Part shown: piece after piece, positions 55,875 through 64,000 of the stretch
Layout of the letters: every line of letters begins with the position of its first letter
Numbering within the stretch: position 1 is the stretch's first letter
Position numbers and translations under genes: made by a program
Notes under the pieces: generated by a model
Databases searched by the model: none
Seen by the model: the letters and a program-made list of their open reading frames with translations, nothing else
Told to the model about the DNA's origin: nothing
Origin: Effrenium voratum
Taxonomy: Eukaryota; Sar; Dinophyceae; Suessiales; Symbiodiniaceae
Assembly: GCA_963377175.1 (NCBI GenBank)
Contig: CAUJNA010003771.1
Span: 1,894,087-1,958,086, forward strand
Direction of reading: 5' to 3'
DNA length: 64,000 nt

Positions 55875-55897
55875 ACATGTCTGCTGGACCTAGCTAA
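55875..55897 (-). repeat. Right terminal inverted repeat of the 9-kb element
   Basis: ACATGTCTGCTGG followed by ACCTAGCTAA; the reverse complement matches the left end at 21 of 23 positions. Followed by CTTATAAC at 55898-55905. Confidence 0.85.
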
Positions 55898-55995
55898 CTT
55901 ATAACTTATTGTGGTTTAGTGGTTGAAATCCCCACTTAACAGCTGAAATTCAATTTGTTGCTCCCCTTCCAACGTCAACCAAGTTTGAGGGTACC
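55898..55995 (+). repeat. Right part of the split host repeat
   Basis: CTTATAACTTATTGTGGTTT, AGTGGTTGAAATCCCCACT, TGCTCCCCTTCCAACGTCAA. It continues the repeat interrupted at 46901, in the same order as the intact copy at 6585-6715. Confidence 0.75.
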
Positions 55996-56509
55996 CCTTT
56001 TTCGTGGTTTCAAAGGTCCCCTAAAGACCCCCAATTCGGCGCCACGGGGGTTTGCGTCCATTGGATCTCCACTTCAAAGTGAAGGTTCATTGCCGGGGGG
56101 TTCCCGCGGGTGAATTATGTTATGGGATCCATCCCAAGCTCCATCCGCCTACGGGAATTTTCACTTGCATGAGTATTCGTTACTTGCATGAGTATTCACT
56201 TGCATCAATTTAACACAAAGCTTTGTATGAGTATTCGACATATTTTTACTTTTGTGTTAAAGGGAATCTACCCTCCCTCTAACATGGCAGTGAGAGGGCA
56301 TCGGGAAGTTTTCTTTCCTCTTGAAGGGACCCCCTGTCAGGTGCCATGTTAGTGGGAGACAGCGAAAAAAACAAATACACTTGGTTGTTACAAACACCAA
56401 GTATTTGATATTTTCACGTGTTTGTTTTGTTCGCTTGGTTGCTATTCGTCATTTGCTGAGCACGTCCTTTTTGGCCCGGGCGCTTCAGCCTATTGCTGCC
56501 CTGCTGCAG

Positions 56510-56587
56510 GTCTTCGCCGCGAACTGGTTCTGCCCCCCCTGCGGGGACTGTGTGCGCGCCTTCGACACGCCGGTGTGGCAGCGCAAG
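56510..56587 (+). CDS. Exon with a Cys-rich CPPCGDC segment
   Basis: After CTGCTGCAG it reads VFAANWFCPPCGDCVRAF, then DTPVWQRK, ending CGCAAG|GC. Nearly all codons end in G or C, so it is very probably coding. C-x2-C-x2-C could bind a metal or be redox-active, but no family is claimed. The phase does not link it to 46671, so its place in the CmcI-like gene is unclear. Confidence 0.55.
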
Positions 56588-56701
56588 GCGACGCGTCGCG
56601 AATCGCGAACGGCAGGGCGCCCCAAACCTTAGTGGCGTGAACCCACTGAATGTGGAGACTTGTTTAATTCCCATAAAAATATAGGCCATGTATATATCTT
56701 G

Positions 56702-56810
56702 GTGGCTCCCAGCCATTCCCTTAGCCTTTTTGCCATTTGGTGTTTAGTGGTAGTTTCCATTCAACCCACTAAAAGTTAAACTTTTAGCAGGGGATCTGAG
56801 GGCAGCCCAG
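56702..56810 (+). repeat. Family B repeat, copy 3
   Basis: GTGGCTCCCAGCCATTCCC, GTGTTTAGTGGTAGTTTCC, AGCAGGGGATCTGAGGGCAG. Followed by a TATA microsatellite at 56815-56850. Confidence 0.65.
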
Positions 56811-57332
56811 GTGTATATATATATATATCTATATATTATACATATACGAACACAACAATTTAAAGTCGTTGCATACACGTATTCTATGTTCCAGCCTTTT
56901 TTGCGAGTTGTGTGTTGTTTTTGAGCACTTCCGTGGTTGGTTTACCATATGTTTCATTCCCTTTGGACGGATTCCTTTCTTCCAGTCGGTCCACATGAAG
57001 ATGGAGCCCCGACCGGGCGCAGTGGCAGGTTCGCTTCATCCAGGGCTTGGCGGATGAGCAGGCGGGCAAAAACTGGAAACGGATCACTCCTGGGTTGGAT
57101 CCTGAACCCCTAACCCTTTGCGGGCGGGGGGGGATTCGTGGCTGGGATATGCTGGCATCTATTTTAAAATGATGTTGCATTTTAATGTTCAAGCATATTA
57201 TACTCTTTCCGAAATTGAAAACCCAGCCCTCACCTCAGATAGGAGTGTTTGCTCTTGACTGTGTGAATGGCTCACTTTGCAAACAATGATGTCAAGATAA
57301 GCAACCCACTGTCGCTCTAACACTTCTTCACT

Positions 57333-57475
57333 TCCGGTTTCCAATTTGCGCGGAGCCCGGCTGGCCGGCGATTCCGACACATTCAACATGTGCAGCTTGA
57401 GAAGACTTCTTTGGCAACAGCGGACTTATCAAGGCCAAGAAGGTCGCCCTGAAGATCTATTTTTTCTCCTCAGAG
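57333..57475 (+). CDS. Coding patch, frame unresolved
   Basis: One frame reads LRGARLAGDSDTFNMCS with strong G/C third positions in the first half. A different frame reads EDFFGNSGLIKAKKVALK, then IYFFSSE, in the second half. Either two exons with a small intron, or a frame-shifted relic. Confidence 0.4.
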
Positions 57476-58332
57476 CCGTAACTGGGGACTCCGTCAGAAC
57501 TATTTCATATTTGCGGTTGGATTGCCTATGAAACAGAATCAGAACCCGGAGTCAAGGCCTTTTAAATATGGGGTCACTACCCCAAAGCAAGGGGTGGCAA
57601 AGCATTGAATTTGTCATTCGGGTCAGAAGACGCTTGCAGCAACATGTTTCTTTCTAAGCAAAGGCATGGCAATGCTATAGCCTGTGGTCCTCAATACCCC
57701 GCAGAACCAACGTTTGTTTTGTCACGGGTTTGCGGCTGTGGACTTCCTTTCGAGTTGGATTTTGAATCAGAAGGAAAGGACATGTAAAAGAGCTTGCAAC
57801 TGACAACATGACTGGTCGATTGTTACTTTGGGGAGGTTACATTGGGGGGCGGGCACCGAATAGGCTGCTAGTGTCATGTACATACAGCGGACTAGTAGCC
57901 CGCTCCCAAGACGCAGGGGGGCACCCAAATTTTCACGTCTCTTCGTGGGGCAAGTGAGTTTGATGGCAAAAGATGGCAGTGGCATAGGAGCGGTATGGGT
58001 GTGATATGGGGTTCCGGCTTTATATAGAGGATTACAGCGTGCCCTGGGGTTTGTGCCTGGAACAATGACGTTGGGTAAAAGTAGGCAGCGCAATTCCCCC
58101 AATGTTAGTTTTATCATCCCCCTGACTTACCGACAGCAATGGGATTTCTCTGTGGATTTTAAGTCGGAGTTGTCCCTCCCAGAAGTGTGTGTGTTTTGTG
58201 TGTGGGTGTGTGTAGATTTGGCAAAGTTTACTTCGCACCAAGTGTCTTATCAAACAGTATATGCATAGGGTGTCATTCATCTCGATCGGCGCGGATTTTG
58301 TCCATACCTTTTTCGTCTTCGTTCTGGCGCAG

Positions 58333-58389
58333 GACACCTTTCAAGAGGTCGCCGCGAACCTTGTGGAGCCAGGGGGTGCTTGGGAGAGG
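58333..58389 (+). CDS. Internal exon, unrecognised
   Basis: Acceptor TCTGGCGCAG|GAC, donor GAGAGG|GT. Nineteen codons, phase 0 to 0: DTFQEVAANLVEPGGAWE, then R. Clear codon bias. Confidence 0.5.
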
Positions 58390-58491
58390 GTGAGGTTTTC
58401 TGAAATGGCAACCTGGAATCTCCTTCTGACCCTTCAAAAGTTGGGTCACCCAAAAGAAAGGGGTCATAGCAACTGTGTGATTCGCGCCAGA

Positions 58492-58610
58492 AGACGATGG
58501 AGACTCCTGGCAGTGGAGATCTCATGCCTGGACGCGGCCCCCTTCGTTTCATCCCGAAAGCACCCTCACGAAGAGTTGGCACGTCAGTGGCTGGTGACAC
58601 GTAGCTCCAC
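58492..58610 (+). CDS. Weak exon candidate, two open frames
   Basis: One frame reads RRWRLLAVEISCLDAAPF, then VSSRKHPHEELARQ; another reads EDDGDSWQWRSHAWTRPP. GC-rich and open, but no decision between frames is possible here. Confidence 0.35.
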
Positions 58611-58739
58611 AGAACTTGATGTCCACCAGAGTTGCCGCGTACGCTGACCATATTCGGGGGGGTTCCGCATGGTGAAATTCAGTAAGGCCTATGTAACCTT
58701 GCTGACAATCTTGGCAGACTGGCATACCCAACAATCAAC

Positions 58740-58893
58740 GGGTTTTGGGCACTCCGGCTCAGTTGTACTTGGCACATTTCCTACTGACCACTTCCCCAGC
58801 TTCAAATATGGATCACAAGGCGCCCATCCAATCTACCGACGTGTCGCATACAAAGTCCCTTGCACCCTTTCCACCTCGACGATTATAAGTTTG
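58740..58893 (+). CDS. Weak exon candidate
   Basis: Open frame with GFGHSGSVVLGTFPTDHF, then PSFKYGSQGAHPIYRRVA, ending in TAG. Moderately coding-like; no clear acceptor. Confidence 0.3.
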
Positions 58894-58982
58894 TAGTGGG
58901 TTACAAGACTCGGCAGTTAGGAGATATTCCCATGAATAGTGCAGAGAATCCTCATCAGGTGTCTCTGAACCCCTTAGTAGAG

Positions 58983-59042
58983 ATCCATGGACCCTCCCGA
59001 AGCCTTCCAGGAAATCAGGACTAAAAGCGGCCGCAAGCTCTG
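58983..59042 (+). CDS. CmcI-like family, candidate exon after the 9-kb insert
   Basis: Reads SMDPPEAFQEIRTKSGRK, then L, ending CTCTG|GT. In the CmcI family the segment after 'IeGsS' is 'xDPexxxxIr', which this resembles, and it would follow 46537-46671 in phase. Phase to 60324 is not satisfied, so one small exon may be missing. Confidence 0.45.
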
Positions 59043-59856
59043 GTAGTTCGCCGAAGAGTCTTTGTTTTGGGTTTTCGAGATCCTCTCATCAAAAGTCCGT
59101 CCCAGTGAAGGCCCTAAAAATCGCAAGTCTTGTAATTGGCCGATCAGCCGGGAATTGTGTGGTATGTGCGATGCGGCCAAAACTGTGTCTCAGAAAATTA
59201 CACTGGGAGACTCACTAATTGTGCCAGTTCGAATACGGGAACATGAGTGTGTGTGTGTGTGAGAACCCTTTGTATGGTTTTCTTTGAAAGGAAGCCAGAA
59301 GGAAACCACCCGTTTTGGGCTCCCGCTATTTTGATACATACCCACACATTTGGACCGTGTCTCACATGGCTGGTTCGCTTGCAAAACCGCCATCGCTACA
59401 GCTGCTGAACCGTTTCTGACCTGATCCTTGAGGTCAATCATCTAGTTGTGGAGTCATGATTTGATTATTTTTGGGATGTTCAAAGTCAGGAGCCTATGAT
59501 TGTGTGGCCACCAGTTCTCCCCTCTTTGTGTGGATCGCTACCTGGTTGGCTAGGAAATGAGCTTCCCGTTGAACCCTGACATACCCTGACAAAATCAAGC
59601 AAATGTGGTTGTCCTGTTAGTTTCCCTTTAAATAACGCTGAACAGGGTACATATATGATTGAGCCTTACAACAATCGCACTCAAATGGACTCGTAGGATG
59701 GATGATTTCCAACTGCTACACCAGTGTTCCTTATGCTTTCCATGGTGGTTTTGAGCATCTACCTTGTGGTTGGCATTTGGAAACAAATGGGGGGTGTCCC
59801 TTTAAAGCAGCCCCAAAACGGGTACAGAGCCTCAAACAACGGAAAAACAAACGCAG

Positions 59857-59909
59857 GAGCTGGGCAGCCTGCTACCTCCGGACCAGGACCGGGCCGCCAA
59901 TTTGTCGAG
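59857..59909 (+). CDS. Internal exon candidate, unrecognised
   Basis: Acceptor AAACGCAG|GAG, GC donor TTGTCGAG|GC. Reads ELGSLLPPDQDRAANLS. A second open frame (FVEALSGQLERAAFGKAF) runs on through 59970, so the exon structure is uncertain. Confidence 0.45.
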
Positions 59910-60323
59910 GCTTTGTCAGGGCAACTCGAAAGAGCGGCCTTTGGCAAGGCCTTCCAGAAATGTGCCAACTAAACAAGGAGAAATACACAGCACAAAAAGA
60001 ACCAAGGAATAATACATACAAAATAGGTGATAGTTATGTTGCTTGTTCAATGCAGCAATTGATGCCATTTGTTTGTCATATGTCTTTCAACCCCGCCGGC
60101 CGTGATTTGAGATGGATGAAGCACAGTGGTTGATTTACCTGCCAACTGGGACCGTGGAGTTTGTAACACCCGGTTGCCCAGTGAGCCCAGTGGTGCCCTG
60201 GTTTCTATTTTTTGTTTGGGAAGGGTTCCCCCTTAAGTCAACCAACCAGAAGAAGATGCCCTTTTTTTCCCATGGCCACTGGGCATCTGAGAAGAGTGTA
60301 GCGGTTCCGCTTAGGAGCATCAG

Positions 60324-60407
60324 GAGGGCGTCTTCGGTGTGAATCAGAGTCAGACCGTCGTGGTGAACCTGGACGCGTCTCCTGGCAGAGAGCCCAGTTG
60401 GACAGAG
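60324..60407 (+). CDS. CmcI-like O-methyltransferase family, exon with NLDAS
   Basis: Acceptor GAGCATCAG|GAG, donor GACAGAG|GT; exactly 28 codons, phase 0 to 0. Reads EGVFGVNQSQTVVVNLDA, then SPGREPSWTE. The family has 'vLVnLDaSHtreHV' here, with the Asp near the metal site. The usual His after Ser is Pro in this frame, a notable divergence. It joins directly to 61632 in phase. Confidence 0.75.
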
Positions 60408-60929
60408 GTTGGTTAGTTGAGCAGCGGCCGAGACCCCAAATTTTGATTCCTACTTGTTTTGATTGCGGTTGTAGGAAGGTCTATATAGGCCATCATGTAT
60501 GCTGGTAGAGCCAAAATGGATCTGGGCGCTGCTCAGGTCGTTTGGGTCAGGTGGTAGGTTGGTTCAAATTTGCCAGTGCTATGTGGGTTTGACGGGTTTT
60601 TGATCCTGACATCAATGATGGCTCCTAAAAAGCAAAGGGACTGAATTAGAGGAGTTGTCTTGGTGTGTCTGGGTTTGGTCCAGGGTCCGAAACAGCAGGA
60701 GTTCACCGCTCTCTAGTTGGGTGTTCGACCTGGTTGCTACACACTATCCGGTGCACGAAGTGGATTATAGCCCAGGTGACAAACTACGTATGGACTGGGC
60801 CAAACATCAAGTCCAAGGGTTGATTGGGGAATAATCCCGACCCAAACTGGCCTAGAAATTTTCTGGGCATCTTCACTGGAGAGGGTGTGAATGGAACCCA
60901 TCTCACGAACTGGTGGTTTGGATTTGGTT

Positions 60930-60995
60930 TGGGGATTTGAGCCCCTGGTTCTGGTAAAGGCTAGCTGGGAACCCACCTCTACCTGCCAAGCCGCA
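60930..60995 (-). repeat. tRNA-derived SINE-like element, copy 2
   Basis: Minus strand: A-box-like GGCTTGGCAGGTAGAGGTG, then GGGTTCCCAGCTAGCC, then B-box-like GGGCTCAAATCC. Same layout as 13690-13765. Not a functional tRNA by eye. Confidence 0.4.
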
Positions 60996-61180
60996 AGCTG
61001 AACTGGTGGGGAGGGATCTCATCTGAGGAATCACGAGTTCAACGGCCTGCTGAAGGCATCTGCGAGCTCTGTTCATTTTGCGCGCGTCGCGGAATCAATT
61101 TTGCTTCTCCCTAAAAGCCCTTTGGACCCTAAAGATGAGGGCGTGTTGACTCCCCAAAAGTGAGCCGCTGGAGGCGTGTA

Positions 61181-61291
61181 CTAGGTCCCCCAGTGCCCTT
61201 TTACCAACTTTTTTGGGGGAGGGTTCCCCTGTCCCCTACTAAAACAGACTACAGAAAAAAGGGTGCCCTTATTCTAAGCTCACTGACCTAG
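61181..61291 (+). repeat. Family A introner-like repeat, copy 7
   Basis: CTAGGTCCCCCAGTGCCC, GGGGGAGGGTTCCCCTG, ACTAAAACAGACTACAG, ATTCTAAGCTCACTGACCTAG. It lies in the intron between the exons at 60324 and 61632. Confidence 0.7.
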
Positions 61292-61468
61292 TTGCCGCTC
61301 CTGACACGTGGCGTAACTCGGGTTACCATTCGAACCTGACTGAGTGCGGGGCGCAGGGTTCCATGTGGCTTGAGGGGTACCCGCTTTGGGGTGGTTTGAA
61401 CGGAAGCCAAAGGCAAAACCACCATTTGCGTGCGGGTCCCCCAAAACGAAGACACCATCTCAGTGGGA

Positions 61469-61583
61469 GGGTCCCAGCCATCCGGTTCCTTAGCTTTTTA
61501 GCCTTTTAGTGCTTAGTGAAGTGGTAGTTTCCATTTAGCCCAATAAAAGCTAGTCACTTTTAGGGGATCTGAGAGCAGCCCAG
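61469..61583 (+). repeat. Family B repeat, copy 4
   Basis: GGTCCCAGCCATCCGGTTCC, TTAGTGAAGTGGTAGTTTCC, TTTTAGGGGATCTGAGAGCA. In the same intron as family A copy 7. Confidence 0.65.
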
Positions 61584-61631
61584 GTTAGTGGGAGGGTGCC
61601 CACTTCAGTGGGACTGCGAGCGCGCCCGCAG

Positions 61632-61679
61632 GAGCTCATCTACTACGCTCCCTTCGTGTCCCAGAACTCCTACTTGATT
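61632..61679 (+). CDS. CmcI-like O-methyltransferase family, exon with YAPFVSQNSYLI
   Basis: Acceptor CGCCCGCAG|GAG; sixteen codons reading ELIYYAPFVSQNSYLI. The family motif is 'ELxxYxPxVsxgSYLIVxDt'. The exon should end before the V, which is supplied by the exon at 63627, so the donor is TTGATT|GC. Confidence 0.85.
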
Positions 61680-61730
61680 GCCACTTTGGCTCGGGGGGGA
61701 TGATTGGCCAAGTTCGCAAAGTTTGAGGGA

Positions 61731-61864
61731 TATGGCTGGCTGTGGTCAAAACCAACAAGATCCCAATTTTGGTTGGTAGGTGAATTCACCAACCATTTTA
61801 GAAGCTGTTTTGGTGGGGATTGGGATGTTCACTGGGGGTGCGGGAGTTTGACCGATCGCCATAT
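61731..61864 (+). repeat. Family C repeat, copy 6
   Basis: TATGGCTGGCTGTGGTCAAA to GTTTGACCGATCGCCATA; the ends are inverted repeats. In the last intron seen of the CmcI-like gene. Confidence 0.65.
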
Positions 61865-63472
61865 GACTTCTCAGCCAGAAGCGGAGTTGACCATGATCCG
61901 GTACCCCCCAACAACTGCTTGTCGGACAGAACTTTGGAGTTTGGATAGGAGAAAAGCAGGCAAGTTGGGACCCGGGTGTTGGCAATTCCTTTTTTTCTGG
62001 TATTTGTCTCCACGACTTGCTAACTTACTAGACTTTTTTGCCACTGGTTTCCTGCGCCGTCGGTTACACGGGGTTTGTTTGTTCGGTTGAGCGTTCTCTC
62101 GAAGCAAACTTGCACGCCCAATATTTTGGAGGTGAATATGCCAGTCTGGAAACGGCCTCTGGTTGATGGTCAATGGGCTTGTCTCAAAATAGGCGAAGCT
62201 CCAGAAATGGAAATTTTCCAGTTTCCTTTGAAACGACCCAAAAACGCGTTCCTCAATGGGGGTTATACACTGGTGAGCCTCAACATTCATAGAAACCAGC
62301 TACAGACATTCACGGGATTTCCCATGGACTTGCCTGTCGCTGATTTCTCAGCAAAGTTCACACAGCCATTGAAAGGCCGCCTTACATGTTGGGCATTTCC
62401 CTGTTGCACGGTGCATCCTGGTATTCCCATGGTTGTTGGGAAACAGTCTTGACATGCTTGCTTATTGTGGTTTTTAGTGTCAACCAAGTGGCTTCCGCCT
62501 GTTTAAATGATGGAAGAAAGCACCTTTAGAGGGTACCCGTTTGCAGCTTGCTTTGATAGGACACCGAAAGAACAGGCACCATTTTGGGTTGCCTCTATTG
62601 TAACATAAAGCAGCCCTTCCTTAGGCTTGTTGATATGGAAATTAGCCCTGGTTTGGTGGACCCCCCTGTGCACTTCCATAAACAGAGTATTTCTGAGACC
62701 CAGTTGCTTTGTGCATTCAAAACAGATCGTGCATATGGGGACCCGTTGATCAGCAGGTCCTTTTCATGGGAGTGACCACTGGGGAAGAACACGAACAAAC
62801 AAGGATATGTCCCACGGTATGGGAAAGTTGCCCATGGTAATTTGGGGGCCGAACGGAGTATTGATCAACTCCCAAATGTCATTGCTGTCCTTGAGAAAGT
62901 CATGACCCAGAACCGCAACCACCGGAATTCACCGAAGTCGATCGGGCCAGAACTCACTGCTTCGTGAGGGGAGTTGAAGCCCCTCTGGAAAGTGACAAAC
63001 AAAGAACCCGGGTCACCACTGCTTTTTGGTTGCCGTACCAAGAGGATTTAATCGCTTGCAAAGGAAATTTGCAAATTGGGTGCTGGACTGGGTATCCTTT
63101 TTCTTCCCTGGTGGTTTTGAACCCACGCAGCTCACCCAAGCAAAGAGCGAGTTGTGCGAACTCATAGCCTTGTCAACCTATGAACCCAATAGTTTTTCTG
63201 TGACTGGGGTCTCCTTCAATTTTTATATGTGTCTGTTGTTGAGGATACCGGTACCCTCCAGAATTGTGGGCTAAGGGGAAATCAGAAGCACCACCAACCA
63301 TTTTTCGAGATCCCCCCCAAAAAAACAACTACACCCATATTCAGACTAAATATATGCGACGAATCGAGTTCAATCCTGATTTTCTGTGGGCCATCATCCC
63401 GTCCCATAGTTGTCAGGGGCCTTTGAAAGAGGGGACCACCCTAAAACGGAACCCTATTGGCCCGAATTAGAA

Positions 63473-63585
63473 TGCTGTGGGTCAAAAATGGGGTAACCCT
63501 AAACTGGCTTGCCCTGGTACATGGAAACATGGACTTAAACCCGCGGCTTCCTGGTGGTTTAAACTTTGACCCATACCCAAGACTT
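63473..63585 (+). repeat. Family D repeat, copy 4
   Basis: GCTGTGGGTCAAAAATGGGG to AAACTTTGACCCATACCCAA, imperfect inverted ends. Confidence 0.6.
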
Positions 63586-63626
63586 ATTCGTGGCTATTAT
63601 TGGCCCCTGGAAGTGGCTGGGACGAG

Positions 63627-63740
63627 GTCCAAGACGCCAAGCTGGACAAGATCTGGGGCACCCCGGGTCCCACCGCGGCCTTGAACGCCTTTCTGCGCCT
63701 GGCGCCGGAGGGCGAGTTTGTGGCGCCTCGAATCGAGAGG
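63627..63740 (+). CDS. CmcI-like O-methyltransferase family, C-terminal exon
   Basis: After GGGACGAG it reads VQDAKLDKIWGTPGPTAA, then LNAFLRLAPEGEFVAPRI, ER, ending GAGAGG|GC. The family ends 'SYLIVQDTKLDr...GPlaAvxxFLxxxxeFxxDrxrE', so this fits the metal-site Asp of VQD and the C-terminal helix. The final 'fllTfnPxGyL' stretch is not seen and is probably in an exon beyond the window. Confidence 0.85.
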
Positions 63741-63746
63741 GCATTC

Positions 63747-63865
63747 GTTTTACTTCCTGAGTTGATGGGCTTATTAGCATGCTTTAGCAACTTTTGGGGT
63801 TAACTGGACTACTTTAGCGGTAAATAACGAGTTGCTTGTTTTGGGCCCATCCACCATCTGAGGTT
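63747..63865 (+). repeat. Family E repeat, diverged copy
   Basis: ACTTCCTGAGTTGATGGGC to GGGCCCATCCACCATCTGAG. Begins a few bases after the exon at 63627-63740, so it lies at the 5' end of the next intron. Confidence 0.5.
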
Positions 63866-64000
63866 CGAATATGGTACTTACTTGGATATTCGGCCAAGTT
63901 GGCACCCTCGAGAAGCACACACGGGGTAAGGATCGCTTGCAGCATCCTCACCTACCGAGAGACGAGGGTTGCATTTGGGGGGTGGGGTGGCAACCGTTTC

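Larger units (their letters stand above)
46902..55897 (+). mobile_element. ~9.0-kb terminal-inverted-repeat element with minisatellite arms and central palindrome
   Basis: 8996 bp bounded by 23-bp inverted ends (TTAGCTAGG...AGACATGT; 21 of 23 identical) and by CTTATAAC on both sides (46894-46901, 55898-55905). Subterminal 11-bp arrays run in opposite orientations about 75-100 bp inside each end. An imperfect palindrome of about 109 bp sits at the midpoint. Host repeat families A-E, found throughout the rest of the window, were not seen inside. An 8-bp duplication would fit hAT, P or Merlin-like transposons or foldback elements, but no transposase is recognisable, so the class is open. It lies in an intron of the CmcI-like gene. 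Confidence 0.8.

Noticed and set aside
46902..55897. A viral or integrated viral genome in the 9-kb insert
   Set aside because: No long open frames and no capsid, polymerase or integrase-like segments. TIRs with flanking duplication fit a DNA transposon better.
1..64000. Dinoflagellate spliced-leader sequence, genomic or as relic
   Set aside because: Searched by eye for CCATTTTGGCTCAAG and its complement. Only partial look-alikes within family C/D ends (TGGCTCAAA) were found, and these are better explained by the repeats.
1..64000. CRISPR arrays or prokaryotic operons
   Set aside because: The tandem repeats have no unique spacers of constant length, and there are no long prokaryote-like genes or operon spacing.

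Overview
This window looks like nuclear genomic DNA of a dinoflagellate, most plausibly Symbiodiniaceae-like (inference). There is no long open reading frame. Instead there are many short, GC-rich-third-position coding islands of about 40-310 bp. They are preceded by AG|G acceptors, separated by 0.1-12 kb of non-coding DNA, and all read on the + strand. Donors are GT, GC and probably GA, which is the relaxed splice usage known from dinoflagellates. No prokaryotic gene, rRNA, functional tRNA or CRISPR array was seen.

Layout. (1) About 0.76-7.03 kb: exons of an unrecognised gene, ending in a possible terminal exon at 6978-7034. (2) About 7.2-21.63 kb: a second gene rich in charged helical or coiled-coil segments, with a convincing 3'-terminal exon at 21319-21626 followed by AATAAA. 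(3) About 22.0-63.74 kb: a long chain of exons. The upstream part (22-39.8 kb) is not recognised. The downstream part (43.35-63.74 kb) encodes, in order, the diagnostic segments of the CmcI / rhamnosyl O-methyltransferase ('cephalosporin hydroxylase') family: an LQ..QDL segment, ETGTYKGG, GQVISVD, NLDAS, YAPFVSQNSYLI, and VQDAKLDK...GPTAAL. Intron phases are compatible across eight consecutive candidate exons (35062 to 45438), so 35-63.7 kb could be one gene. Its last exon probably lies beyond the window.

The introns are packed with repeat families of about 80-130 bp that carry terminal inverted repeats (called A-E here). Family A starts CTAG|GTCC and ends GGACCT|AG, so GT and AG sit at its own ends. 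One copy is inserted inside a family E copy with a duplicated CCATCT. These resemble the introner elements described from dinoflagellates.

The most unusual object is a discrete insert of about 9.0 kb at 46902-55897, inside an intron of the CmcI-like gene and splitting a host repeat that is uninterrupted elsewhere in the window. It has 23-bp terminal inverted repeats, an 8-bp direct repeat (CTTATAAC) outside each end, and inverted subterminal arrays of an 11-bp CGTCGTCC-type unit. An imperfect palindrome of about 109 bp lies within 15 bp of its midpoint, flanked by the same 11-bp motif in inverted orientation. None of the host repeat families was seen inside it. It encodes no transposase I can recognise, only a few short coding-like segments. 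I regard it as a foldback-like or composite DNA transposon of undescribed type (inference).
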